Assembly: GCA_023420935.1 (NCBI GenBank)
Contig: JAEZUR010000176.1
Coordinates: forward strand, 1 to 31,302
Source of the DNA: Bacillota bacterium
GTDB lineage: Bacteria; Bacillota; Clostridia; Lachnospirales; Lachnospiraceae
Length of the DNA: 31,302 bases
Reading direction: 5' to 3'
In this document: one piece after another, positions 15,564-23,310 of the stretch
How the letters are laid out: each line of letters begins with the position of its first letter
How positions within the stretch are numbered: position 1 is the stretch's first letter
Made by a program: the position numbers and the translations under genes
The notes under the pieces: generated by a model
What the model was told of the DNA's origin: nothing
The model's input: the letters and a program-made list of their open reading frames with translations, nothing else
Databases searched by the model: none

Positions 15564-16598
15564 TTATTGTAATACGTAATTTAAGACTTCCTTAGGCTCT
15601 AAGCTATAGCGTATACATTCCAAAGCAGTAGTTAATCGATCGATTTCCTGCTCTTTTAGATGGAAGAAGCTATAAATTGGAGCTATCGATGCTGGATGAA
15701 GTTTCTCATTTTGCTTATATATTTTATTCATGGTTACACGATAAGCATTTTCTATGGAGCCTTCCGTTGGTTCTTTCATGTTTCTTCCGTAATATGTTGT
15801 TGAAAGGATAGCCATAAAGTCATTAATTGTAGCAGCTTCAACTAGCTTGGTAAGCTGCTCATTTTTAAGCTTATAATGAACAGGGATTACAGTCGCATAT
15901 ATTTTACTAAGATCAATGTCATAAAATTTTTTGGATCGATATATCCACATAATATTTAATAAATCAATCTGACATCCAATGGTATGTGTAATAGCTTTTC
16001 TCTCTGCACCCTTTAAAACGGTATCCTTCATTTCCCAAACACGTTTAAAATAATAGATATCTAATTGTGACTCATAATCATAAATGCTTGGATTATTATT
16101 TTGTATATGAACAAATAAGGAATAGTACTCCGTATCCTTTAATTTAGCGATGAACTCTTCCATAGTGGTTGAGACTACAAGTTCATTAACATTAAGCTGT
16201 GAATGTTGGCTAAAGAAGGTCGTAAAAGCAGTTAAATCTATGGAATTAATATGACTAAATGCAAGTTGCATACAAGTCTTTAATATAGTTACTTCATGAC
16301 GGAAAAAAATAAATTTTAAAGCACCACGTTGCTTTCCATCTGCAAAACGGTATAACTTGATATAATCTAAATACAGGGAATTCATAAGAATATGTTCTAT
16401 CTGTCCGCGGTGCAGAGAACGCTCGTCTATATTGGCAAACAAGGGCGCATATCCAGGCTGAGATTTTAAAAAGGATGCAAAATCGGCAGGTGATTCTAAT
16501 TGCGCGATTTTATTATAATCCTCTAAATTAATCAGCTTAGAACTCATAGCTTTAGACTTTGTTACGATTCCACTATAAGCTAATAGACTACCTAGCAT
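15564..16598 (-). CDS. ntpC: V/A-type ATPase subunit C (AC39/V0D family)
   Basis: A 344-aa soluble protein of the AC39 family, which forms the socket joining the central stalk to the K ring. Markers are the N-terminal GSLLAYSGIVTKSKAM, the repeated three-lobe helical layout, and the LRNIMWIYR-type segment (here LLNIMWIYRSKKFY). A GTG at 16607 is also in frame but lies directly against the upstream GGAGAG, so the ATG at 16598 with 8-nt spacing is preferred; it starts 5 bp after the previous stop. The family is poorly conserved, and operon context supports the call. Confidence 0.9.
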   Translation of the reverse strand: MLGSLLAYSGIVTKSKAMSSKLINLEDYNKIAQLESPADFASFLKSQPGYAPLFANIDERSLHRGQIEHILMNSLYLDYIKLYRFADGKQRGALKFIFFRHEVTILKTCMQLAFSHINSIDLTAFTTFFSQHSQLNVNELVVSTTMEEFIAKLKDTEYYSLFVHIQNNNPSIYDYESQLDIYYFKRVWEMKDTVLKGAERKAITHTIGCQIDLLNIMWIYRSKKFYDIDLSKIYATVIPVHYKLKNEQLTKLVEAATINDFMAILSTTYYGRNMKEPTEGSIENAYRVTMNKIYKQNEKLHPASIAPIYSFFHLKEQEIDRLTTALECIRYSLEPKEVLNYVLQ

Positions 16599-16603
16599 AA
16601 GAA

Positions 16604-16915
16604 TCACTCTCCAATAATATTTTTAACTACTTGACTGACTAAAGTTTCTTGATTAATATTAAAATTTTCTTCTAGATTGATTAAGTTTTGTTTACTAGCG
16701 TCAATTAAATTTTGCTGTTCTGTTTCAATTTCCTGGTTCATTTTCTCTTGTAGAGCGTTGATTTTATTCTGCGTATCACTTTTAATTTCTGAATCTAGCT
16801 TTTCTAAATCCTTCTGAAGTTGTTCGTTTAAATGTAGCTTTTCTTCAGAGGCTTGTTCAAGGATACGATTCACTTTTTCTTCTACGTCATATATTAGGTT
16901 AATAACTTTTTCCAT
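16604..16915 (-). CDS. ntpF: V/A-type ATPase small stalk subunit (G/H; NtpF-like)
   Basis: A 103-aa, almost entirely helical and charged protein with heptad-like spacing (EEKLHLNEQLQKDLEKLDSE), as expected for the partner of subunit E in the peripheral stalk. The call is from size, composition and its place as first gene of the operon, because these subunits have little sequence signature. An upstream in-frame ATG at 16939 exists, but GGGAGGT lies between the two, so the ATG at 16915 is preferred. Confidence 0.83.
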   Translation of the reverse strand: MEKVINLIYDVEEKVNRILEQASEEKLHLNEQLQKDLEKLDSEIKSDTQNKINALQEKMNQEIETEQQNLIDASKQNLINLEENFNINQETLVSQVVKNIIGE

Positions 16916-17009
16916 GCAGGTTATGACCTCCCATCCCATAATTTTTTGTAAAAAGGAGCCAATACAATAAAATAAAACTAATCGTATTGTGTAAAGATAT
17001 TTTTACTCT

Positions 17010-17038
17010 ACTCTATCACAATACCACAAAAATTTCAA
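17010..17038 (-). promoter_or_regulatory. Candidate promoter of the V-type ATPase operon
   Basis: On the minus strand, TTGAAA (17038-17033), a 17-bp spacer and TAGAGT (17015-17010). The -10 is imperfect. The leader to the first start at 16915 is about 90 nt. Confidence 0.45.
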
Positions 17039-17155
17039 TAAAGGATAAATTACATTTATTTATTATTACTAAATAATAATGAAAATCATAACAATATATC
17101 CCCAAAACATTAGATTCTAAGTTTAGTAACCGAGTATCTGATAAACTTAATTTAA

Positions 17156-17184
17156 TTGAAAGGGGGCTTTTCCTGTGATAAAAT
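17156..17184 (+). promoter_or_regulatory. Promoter of the small membrane gene at 17222
   Basis: TTGAAA (17156-17161), a 17-bp spacer and TAAAAT (17179-17184). The ATG follows 37 bp later. Confidence 0.6.
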
Positions 17185-17221
17185 AATAGTGCTAATCAAT
17201 AAGAATAAATGAGGTATATGC

Positions 17222-17437
17222 ATGACTGCTTTAATAATAATGTTGATATTAATTCCACTATCACTGTTTACAGTAGCTATCACCGCTATCATCACCTTAA
17301 CTTTCTCAAAGAGAAGAAATGCGGCTAAGAAAGAAAAAGCTGTAAAATTAGAGGCGGGGTTAAAGGAAGAGATAGTAACAAGGGATCAGTTACTTACCAA
17401 TCAAGTAGATACTAATGATACTATGGATGAACTTTAA
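17222..17437 (+). CDS. Small single-helix membrane protein between the two ATPase operons
   Basis: A 71-aa protein. Residues about 2-29 form one hydrophobic helix. A basic patch (SKRRNAAKKEK, 29-39) puts the rest in the cytoplasm, and the tail is acidic (TNDTMDEL). I do not recognise a family. GAGGTA lies 5 nt upstream of the ATG, and it has its own promoter and terminator, so a real gene is likely. It is the only plus-strand gene between two minus-strand ATPase operons. A role in ATPase assembly would be guesswork: AtpI-type proteins are larger and normally sit upstream of atpB. Confidence 0.72.
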   Translation: MTALIIMLILIPLSLFTVAITAIITLTFSKRRNAAKKEKAVKLEAGLKEEIVTRDQLLTNQVDTNDTMDEL

Positions 17438-17454
17438 AACTGTAAACAACTTGA

Positions 17455-17501
17455 AAAAACCAGCCATACAACATATATTATGTGTTGCATGACTGGTTTT
17501 T
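17455..17501. terminator. Bidirectional terminator (small gene / F-type operon)
   Basis: AAAAACCAG (17455-17463) pairs with CTGGTTTTT (17493-17501), and an inner CAACA/TGTTG stem extends it. A run on the left and T run on the right allow termination of both the plus-strand small gene and the minus-strand atp operon, whose last stop is at 17535. Confidence 0.85.
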
Positions 17502-17534
17502 ATATAAAAATATATCTATTCAATTAATTTGATT

Positions 17535-17945
17535 TTAATTAATATGATTCCTCTTAACTTTAAGACGATTCATTGCTCTATTAAGAGCCGCTCTGGAACG
17601 ATAGTATTCATCCTGGCTTAGCTTATGAAGCAACCTTTCTTCAGCACGCATTTTGGCTTCTTCAGCACGATGCTCATCAATATCTTCAGGTTTTTCAATG
17701 GTATCGCCAAGAAGAATTACGTGATTAGGCATAATCTCAACAAATCCTTCACTTACAGCAGCATAATGCCATTCTCCATTTACCTGAAATTTAATTTCTC
17801 CAGGGCTTAAGCATGTTACCATGGGCTCATGATCTGCTAAGATGCCATGTAGTCCGTCAGTACCAGGAATAACTAGCATCTCGCAGTCCCCTTTATAGAA
17901 GGGGTGATCACTTGCTATGATTTCTAATTGAAAATTCTTAGCCAT
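17535..17945 (-). CDS. atpC: F-type ATP synthase epsilon subunit
   Basis: A 136-aa rotor subunit at the foot of gamma. The N-terminal beta-sandwich (about 1-85) includes PGTDGLHGILADHEPMVTCLSPG, which corresponds to the conserved PG..G..GIL..H.P block. The C-terminal helical hairpin (about 90-134) holds AEEAKMRAEERL and RAALNRAMNRLKV, the part that can rise to inhibit ATP hydrolysis. AGGAGGAG precedes the ATG. It is the last gene of the operon, 42 bp after atpD. Confidence 0.96.
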   Translation of the reverse strand: MAKNFQLEIIASDHPFYKGDCEMLVIPGTDGLHGILADHEPMVTCLSPGEIKFQVNGEWHYAAVSEGFVEIMPNHVILLGDTIEKPEDIDEHRAEEAKMRAEERLLHKLSQDEYYRSRAALNRAMNRLKVKRNHIN

Positions 17946-17987
17946 AGCTCCTCCTATTTAACCTTCTACCAACCAAAGGCTTGTTTA

Positions 17988-19385
17988 CTAATTATTAGCT
18001 TCCATCTGTTTCGCTTTTTCAATGACTTCCTCTATGGTACCAACCATAAGGAATGCAGACTCTGGATATTCATCCATCTCACCATTAATGATTGCTTTAA
18101 AACCTTTAATTGTCTCACGCAATGGAACATATTTACCAGTAATACCAGTAAAGTTTTCCGCTACATTAAAAGGCTGTGATAAGAATTTTTGTATCTTTCT
18201 AGCGCGATAAACTGCAAGCTTATCTTGCTCGTCTAACTCTTCCATACCAAGAATTGCTATAATATCTTGTAACTCTTTGTATTTCTGTAATAACTCCTGA
18301 GTCTTTCTGGCAACTTCATAATGCTCTTCGCCAACTACATCAGGCTCAAGAATTCTAGAGGTAGATTCTAATGGATCCACAGATGGATAGATACCTTGCT
18401 CTACAATTTTACGAGATAATACAGTAGTAGCATCCAGATGGGCAAATGTATTGGCAGGAGCTGGGTCAGTTAAGTCATCGGCTGGAACATATACGGCCTG
18501 GACAGAGGTTATAGATCCATTTTTTGTGGAGGTTATTCTCTCTTGAAGTTCACCAACTTCGTTGGCAAGTGTTGGCTGATATCCTACTGCAGATGGCATA
18601 CGACCAAGTAATGCAGAAACTTCGGAACCAGCTTGAACATAACGGAATATGTTGTCAATGAAAAGAAGAACATCCTGATGTTGTTTATCTCTAAAATATT
18701 CTGCCATAGTAAGTCCCGTTTGGGCAACACGCATACGAGATCCGGGTGGTTCATTCATCTGACCAAATACTAAGGCTGTTTTATCAATAACGCCGGATTC
18801 TTTCATTTCTCTCCAGAGGTCATTACCTTCTCTAGAACGTTCTCCTACACCTGTGAAGATAGAGTATCCACCATGTTCAGTGGCTACGTTTCGTATTAAT
18901 TCCTGAATTAATACGGTCTTACCTACACCGGCACCTCCAAATAATCCAATCTTACCACCTTTCGCATAAGGAGCAAGTAGATCAATTACTTTGATACCAG
19001 TTTCAAGTACTTCGACTACAGGGCTCTGGTCTTCAAAAGAAGGCGGATTTCTATGAATCTCCCAAGTATCATCACCTGTAACCGGTTCCCCACCATCAAT
19101 TACTTCGCCAATTACATTGAACATTCTTCCTAAAGTAGGCTTACCTACTGGAACCTTAATGCAAGAACCAGTGGAAAGTACCTCCATGCCTTTCACAAGA
19201 CCTTCACTGGAAGCAAGAACAATACAACGTACAATATTGTTACCCACGTGACTGGCAACTTCCATTACAAGTCGCTTACCATCTCTTATTACTTCAAGCG
19301 CATCTTTTATATTAGGTAATTTATCACTATCAAACTCAACATCTACAACAGGCCCTAAAACCTGAACAATTTTACCATTATCCAT
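17988..19385 (-). CDS. atpD: F-type ATP synthase beta subunit (catalytic)
   Basis: A 465-aa catalytic subunit. The P-loop is GGAGVGKT (150-157); GERSREG starts at 181 with catalytic-region residues E182 and R183. The signature SALLGRMPSAVGYQPTL is intact. DNIFRYVQAGSE has Y where F is usual. The C-terminal region with KYKELQDIIAILGMEELDE is normal. I placed the start at 19385 (MDNGKIVQVLGPVVD) because AGGAGA lies 9 nt upstream; the frame stays open to 19427, but that would overlap the end of atpG without a ribosome-binding site. Confidence 0.98.
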   Translation of the reverse strand: MDNGKIVQVLGPVVDVEFDSDKLPNIKDALEVIRDGKRLVMEVASHVGNNIVRCIVLASSEGLVKGMEVLSTGSCIKVPVGKPTLGRMFNVIGEVIDGGEPVTGDDTWEIHRNPPSFEDQSPVVEVLETGIKVIDLLAPYAKGGKIGLFGGAGVGKTVLIQELIRNVATEHGGYSIFTGVGERSREGNDLWREMKESGVIDKTALVFGQMNEPPGSRMRVAQTGLTMAEYFRDKQHQDVLLFIDNIFRYVQAGSEVSALLGRMPSAVGYQPTLANEVGELQERITSTKNGSITSVQAVYVPADDLTDPAPANTFAHLDATTVLSRKIVEQGIYPSVDPLESTSRILEPDVVGEEHYEVARKTQELLQKYKELQDIIAILGMEELDEQDKLAVYRARKIQKFLSQPFNVAENFTGITGKYVPLRETIKGFKAIINGEMDEYPESAFLMVGTIEEVIEKAKQMEANN

Positions 19386-19401
19386 AATAATATCTCCTTT
19401 C

Positions 19402-20280
19402 CTACTTTCTGAGACTCTTAGCACCACTTACAACCTCGGTGATTTCTTGGGTAATTGCGGCTTGTCGTGCACGATTGTACTGTAATCCTAGACTTTTTAG
19501 CATATCTTTTGCGCTTTTGGTCGCAGCTTCCATGGCAGTCATTCTTGCATTTTGCTCACTACAGAAGGCTTCCACTAGTACACCGAAAATCATACCTTTT
19601 AAGTAATTAGGTACTAATCTGTTCATAACCGCTTTGGGAGAAGGATCAAAAGTAACATGTACATAGCCTGTTGATCTTGCATCAAACTTTTTAGTCTCTA
19701 GAGGTAGTACTTTCACACAATCAACTTCCGCCTTCATAGAGGTAACCATTTTGGTATAAACCACATATACATCATCCAATTCTTCTTGAACAAATAAATC
19801 AATCAATAATTTGGCGATATCTCCTGCTCGAAACAGGTTTGGATTCTGAGCAGTATATAGGAAATTATCATCAATGGTACAACCTTTACGTAAAAAGTAT
19901 TGTCTACCAACTTGACCGATTACGAATAGTCGACTGTTTTTACATTTACATTCTTTCATATGTTCTTCTACATACTTAATTATATTATGGTTATAAGCAC
20001 CTGCAAGACCTCTGTCTGCAGTGACTATTAAATATCCTTCTTTTCTCTCTTCATTAGCTTTTTTCTCCCTTTTATTAAAGTAAACTGATGTTGTCTCAGG
20101 AGCATGTAGTAAAATATCATAAATTGTTGCCTGAAGAGATTCAAAATAAGGATGTGTAGCAGCTAAGCCTTTTCTTGCCTTTTTTAATTTGGAAGAGGAA
20201 ATCAGATACATGGCATTGGTAATCTTCATAATATCCTGTATGCTTTTGATTCTAGTACGGATTTCTCTTGTATTTGCCAT
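19402..20280 (-). CDS. atpG: F-type ATP synthase gamma subunit
   Basis: A 292-aa central shaft. The N-terminal helix (MANTREIRTRIKSIQDIMKITNAM) and the C-terminal helix (ARMTAMEAATKSAKDML ... YNRARQAAITQEITEVVSGA) are strongly conserved and wind together inside the alpha/beta hexamer. The middle Rossmann-like domain contains VTADRGLAGAYN. Compared with the textbook LCGGFN-type sequence, this reads LAGAYN. AGGTGA precedes the ATG, 8 bp after the atpA stop. Confidence 0.97.
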   Translation of the reverse strand: MANTREIRTRIKSIQDIMKITNAMYLISSSKLKKARKGLAATHPYFESLQATIYDILLHAPETTSVYFNKREKKANEERKEGYLIVTADRGLAGAYNHNIIKYVEEHMKECKCKNSRLFVIGQVGRQYFLRKGCTIDDNFLYTAQNPNLFRAGDIAKLLIDLFVQEELDDVYVVYTKMVTSMKAEVDCVKVLPLETKKFDARSTGYVHVTFDPSPKAVMNRLVPNYLKGMIFGVLVEAFCSEQNARMTAMEAATKSAKDMLKSLGLQYNRARQAAITQEITEVVSGAKSLRK

Positions 20281-20288
20281 AATATCAC

Positions 20289-21788
20289 CTACTTTTTGAA
20301 TTCTTTGGCTGCATTTATTATCTGGTCAATTAAGTCATCTGTTAAAACCTTTTTGGTACTTATTTCTTCAACGATAGTGCTGTATTTTAACTCAAAATAA
20401 TCAAGCAAGTCCATTCTAAAAGAAGTCATTTCTTTTAAAGGGATGTCATTAAACAATTTATTATTAGCAACAACAAGTAAAATAACTTGTTCATGTAATT
20501 TAAATGGTTTAGATAATGGTTGTTTTAAAAGCTCCATAAGATGCTTGCCGTGATCTAGCAGATCTTTCGTGGTTTTATCAAGATCCGAACTAAACTGAGT
20601 AAAGACTTCCATTTCACGATATTGCGCAAGGTCAATACGTAGACTTCCTGCGGCCTTTTTCATTGCTTTGGTCTGAGCAGCACCACCTACACGGGATACT
20701 GATAAGCCGACATTAATAGCAGGTCTCATACCAGCAAAAAAGAGTTCACTCTCAAGGAAAATCTGACCATCAGTTATGGAGATAACATTCGTTGGAATGT
20801 ACGCGGAAACATCGCCAGCTAAAGTTTCAATAATAGGAAGGGCAGTAATAGATCCACCACCAAATTCATCCTCTACACGGCAGGAACGTTCCAATAATCT
20901 AGAGTGTAAATAAAATACGTCACCAGGGTAAGCCTCACGTCCGGGAGAGCGCTCAAGTAATAGGGACATAGTACGATACGCAACCGCATGCTTGGAAAGG
21001 TCATCATATACGATTAATACATCCTTACCTTGTTTCATAAAATATTCAGCAATTGCAGTACCAGAATAAGGAGCTATGTATTGAAGGGGTGCTAGGTCGC
21101 TTGCTGAGGATGAAACTACAACAGAATAATCCATAGCACCATGTTTTGATAAGGAATTTACAATCTTAGCAACTGTGGAAGCTTTCTGACCTATTGCAAC
21201 ATAGATACAGATTACTCCTTGGCCCTTTTGATTAAGGATTGTATCGATTGCAATAGAGGTCTTGCCGGTCTGACGGTCACCGATAATTAACTCACGTTGT
21301 CCTCTACCAATTGGGAACATGGAGTCTATGGTAAGAATACCAGTTTGTAAGGGTACAGTTACCGGTTTTCTAGTGCATACGCCAGGAGCTTCATTTTCAA
21401 TTGGGAAGAAATCCTCTGCTTCAATAGGCCCTTTTCCATCAATTGCAGTTCCTAATGCATCGACAACACGACCAACCAATTGATTGGATACAGGAACACC
21501 TGCCCTTTTCCCTGTTCTTATCACCTTAGATCCTTCTTTTAATCCATAATCAGAACCTAATAATACACAACCTACGGTTTTAAGTTCAAGATTTTGTACA
21601 ATACCACGTACGCCTGTCTCAAATTCAACCAACTCACCATACATAGCATTGTCTAAACCATATACATTAGCAATACCATCACCAATACTAATAATAGTAC
21701 CTGTCTCTTTGACTTTGGTTTTTAATTCAAAGTCTTCTATTTCATTTTTTAAAACGGAAATAATTTCGTTTTGATTTATATTACTCAA
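20289..21788 (-). CDS. atpA: F-type ATP synthase alpha subunit
   Basis: A 499-aa regulatory head subunit. The P-loop is GDRQTGKT (170-177). Conserved blocks include TGTIISIGDGIANVYGLDNAMYGE, VVSSSASDLAPLQYIAPYSG and REAYPGDVFYLHSRLLER. VGLSVSRVGGAAQTKAMK, with the arginine that completes the catalytic site of beta, is present. The start appears to be TTG at 21788: GGAGG lies 7 nt upstream, and no in-frame ATG occurs before M49. The Shine-Dalgarno site starts right at the end of atpH (stop at 21800-21802), suggesting translational coupling. Confidence 0.97.
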   Translation of the reverse strand: MSNINQNEIISVLKNEIEDFELKTKVKETGTIISIGDGIANVYGLDNAMYGELVEFETGVRGIVQNLELKTVGCVLLGSDYGLKEGSKVIRTGKRAGVPVSNQLVGRVVDALGTAIDGKGPIEAEDFFPIENEAPGVCTRKPVTVPLQTGILTIDSMFPIGRGQRELIIGDRQTGKTSIAIDTILNQKGQGVICIYVAIGQKASTVAKIVNSLSKHGAMDYSVVVSSSASDLAPLQYIAPYSGTAIAEYFMKQGKDVLIVYDDLSKHAVAYRTMSLLLERSPGREAYPGDVFYLHSRLLERSCRVEDEFGGGSITALPIIETLAGDVSAYIPTNVISITDGQIFLESELFFAGMRPAINVGLSVSRVGGAAQTKAMKKAAGSLRIDLAQYREMEVFTQFSSDLDKTTKDLLDHGKHLMELLKQPLSKPFKLHEQVILLVVANNKLFNDIPLKEMTSFRMDLLDYFELKYSTIVEEISTKKVLTDDLIDQIINAAKEFKK

Positions 21789-21799
21789 AATTTCGCCTC

Positions 21800-22297
21800 C
21801 TAAATAAGAGATTTCTGCATTTCTGTTAATGCTCCCTTGATGCTCTTATTGTATTCTGTATTGCCTACATATAATACGAAACCACCAATCAAGGAAGGAT
21901 CCTCTTGTAATTCAAGGATTACTTCTGGTTTATTATATTTACTCTTAATCATGTTTTTGATTTGATCCAACTCAGACTGTTCTGGTTTCAATGCATAGGA
22001 TAACTTGGCTTTAATAATGTTCTTATCATTAAGGATTAATTCTTCATATGCGTCCATAATTTCAAAAAAGTTACCTATCATTTTATTTTCACAAAGTACC
22101 TTAAGAAATGAATGCATATCTCGACTGAAAAGTGCATCAATAACAGCTTCCTTTTCCCCAGTCTTTACAGAAGGATTGGATAGGGTATCCAATAATTCAT
22201 CAACTTCTAGTAGATTCTTGGCAAGGGTAATACTGCCCTCTTTTACATTCATACTAAATAATATTTTTGCGTAATTTAGCGCTCTTGTAGATATCAT
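21800..22297 (-). CDS. atpH: F-type ATP synthase delta subunit
   Basis: A 165-aa subunit (OSCP family), a little shorter than the usual 175-180, that ties the top of the alpha/beta head to the b stalk. The N-terminal six-helix domain (about 1-105) begins RALNYAKILFSM. The C-terminal portion holds the conserved EDPSLIGGFVLYVGNTEYNKSIKG block, the GG..[IV]..G motif. Its ATG overlaps the atpF stop by 4 bp (ATGA), indicating translational coupling. Confidence 0.95.
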   Translation of the reverse strand: MISTRALNYAKILFSMNVKEGSITLAKNLLEVDELLDTLSNPSVKTGEKEAVIDALFSRDMHSFLKVLCENKMIGNFFEIMDAYEELILNDKNIIKAKLSYALKPEQSELDQIKNMIKSKYNKPEVILELQEDPSLIGGFVLYVGNTEYNKSIKGALTEMQKSLI

Positions 22298-22779
22298 TTT
22301 GCAGCACCTACTTCATCTAAAAAGTCTCCAAGTATTTGACTATTTACAGATTCATCAACATTCTTACCTAGAATTTTGGATGCTGCTAACATAGCGATAC
22401 CAGCGATTTCCGCCTGAGCACTTTCCATGGATTTCTTTTTCTCTAACTCGATTTGTTTACTTGCATCTACCATTACTTGTGCTGCATCTTCTTCTGCTAA
22501 TTGAAGCCTTTTTGTGTACTCTAAACTAGCTCTCTCTTTGGCTTCTTTTATGATAGCAGATGCCTGTTCATCAGCATGTTTTAATTCTTCTTCGTAATCG
22601 TTTTTAAGTTTATATGCTTCCGCTTTCTTGTTATCGGCGTCTTGCAATGTCGCTGCGATCGTGTTCTCTCTTTTTTCCATTATGTCTATCACTGGTTTAA
22701 ATAAGAACTTTTTCAAGAAGAGGAATAAAACTAGAAGATTAATAATTATCCAAATGATTCCTGAATTTATAATGATCAT
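22294..22779 (-). CDS. atpF: F-type ATP synthase b subunit
   Basis: A 161-aa protein. A single N-terminal membrane helix (about 6-28) ends in the conserved FLKKFLFKPV[I]D block. A long charged helix (about 35-140) forms the peripheral stalk dimer, followed by a short C-terminal delta-binding region. The family length is about 160-170. AGGAGGGG precedes the ATG. It lies 18 bp after the second atpE and overlaps atpH by 4 bp. Confidence 0.96.
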   Translation of the reverse strand: MIIINSGIIWIIINLLVLFLFLKKFLFKPVIDIMEKRENTIAATLQDADNKKAEAYKLKNDYEEELKHADEQASAIIKEAKERASLEYTKRLQLAEEDAAQVMVDASKQIELEKKKSMESAQAEIAGIAMLAASKILGKNVDESVNSQILGDFLDEVGAAK

Positions 22780-22797
22780 TACAATCCCCTCCTAATA

Positions 22798-23022
22798 TTA
22801 TTTTAAGATAAAGATTATTAAAAAGGCGATGAGCAGACCGTAAATCGCTGTTGCTTCTGCTAGCGCGCAACCTAAAATCAATGATTTGTTAATGTCACCT
22901 TTTGCTTCTGGCTGTCTAGCGATAGCTTGAGAAGCTCCGGATGTGGCGATCCCGATACCAATACCTGCTCCAATACCAGTTAAAACAGCAATACCTGCTC
23001 CAATTCCAATTAATCCTGTCAT
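22798..23022 (-). CDS. atpE: F-type ATP synthase c subunit, copy 2 (downstream)
   Basis: A 74-aa hairpin of two helices joined by the polar loop ARQPEAKGD (R36-Q37-P38). The ion-carrying carboxylate is E56 in ALAEATAIYGLL. The protein is identical, residue for residue, to that of the upstream copy. Aligned with the Na+-type c subunit of Ilyobacter, Q32 becomes I23 and S66 becomes A57, so the Na+ ligand set is incomplete and protons are the likely ion. AAAGGAG precedes the ATG. The gene differs from copy 1 at 22 synonymous sites. Confidence 0.97.
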   Translation of the reverse strand: MTGLIGIGAGIAVLTGIGAGIGIGIATSGASQAIARQPEAKGDINKSLILGCALAEATAIYGLLIAFLIIFILK

Positions 23023-23040
23023 GTTCTATTACTCCTTTTA

Positions 23041-23265
23041 TTATTTTAAAATGAAGATGATTAAAAATGCGATAAGTAGACCATAGATTGCAGTTGCTTC
23101 TGCTAATGCGCAACCTAAAATTAAAGATTTGTTAATGTCACCTTTTGCTTCTGGTTGTCTAGCAATCGCTTGAGAAGCTCCGGATGTTGCAATACCAATA
23201 CCGATACCTGCTCCAATACCAGTTAAAACAGCAATACCTGCTCCAATTCCAATTAATCCTGTCAT
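23041..23265 (-). CDS. atpE: F-type ATP synthase c subunit, copy 1 (upstream)
   Basis: Encodes the same 74-aa c subunit as the gene 18 bp downstream. The glycine-rich first helix (GIGAGIGIGIA) allows tight packing in the ring, and E56 carries the ion. The first 20 codons are identical in DNA to copy 2, while codons 21-74 hold all the silent differences. TTGGAG lies upstream of the ATG. The protein is a little short for a c subunit (74 versus 75-90) because the N-terminal leader is brief. Confidence 0.97.
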   Translation of the reverse strand: MTGLIGIGAGIAVLTGIGAGIGIGIATSGASQAIARQPEAKGDINKSLILGCALAEATAIYGLLIAFLIIFILK

Positions 23266-23310
23266 AATTTTTTCTCCAATCTGTTTATTAATAAAATATG
23301 GTGTTCCAAT

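Noticed and set aside
22916..23113. Minus-strand frame bridging the two atpE genes
   Set aside because: Out-of-frame reading of the two duplicated atpE genes; no initiation signal of its own.
22798..23265. Na+-coupled F-type ATP synthase
   Set aside because: The c subunit has I23 and A57 where the Na+ signature needs Gln and Ser/Thr, so proton coupling is more likely.
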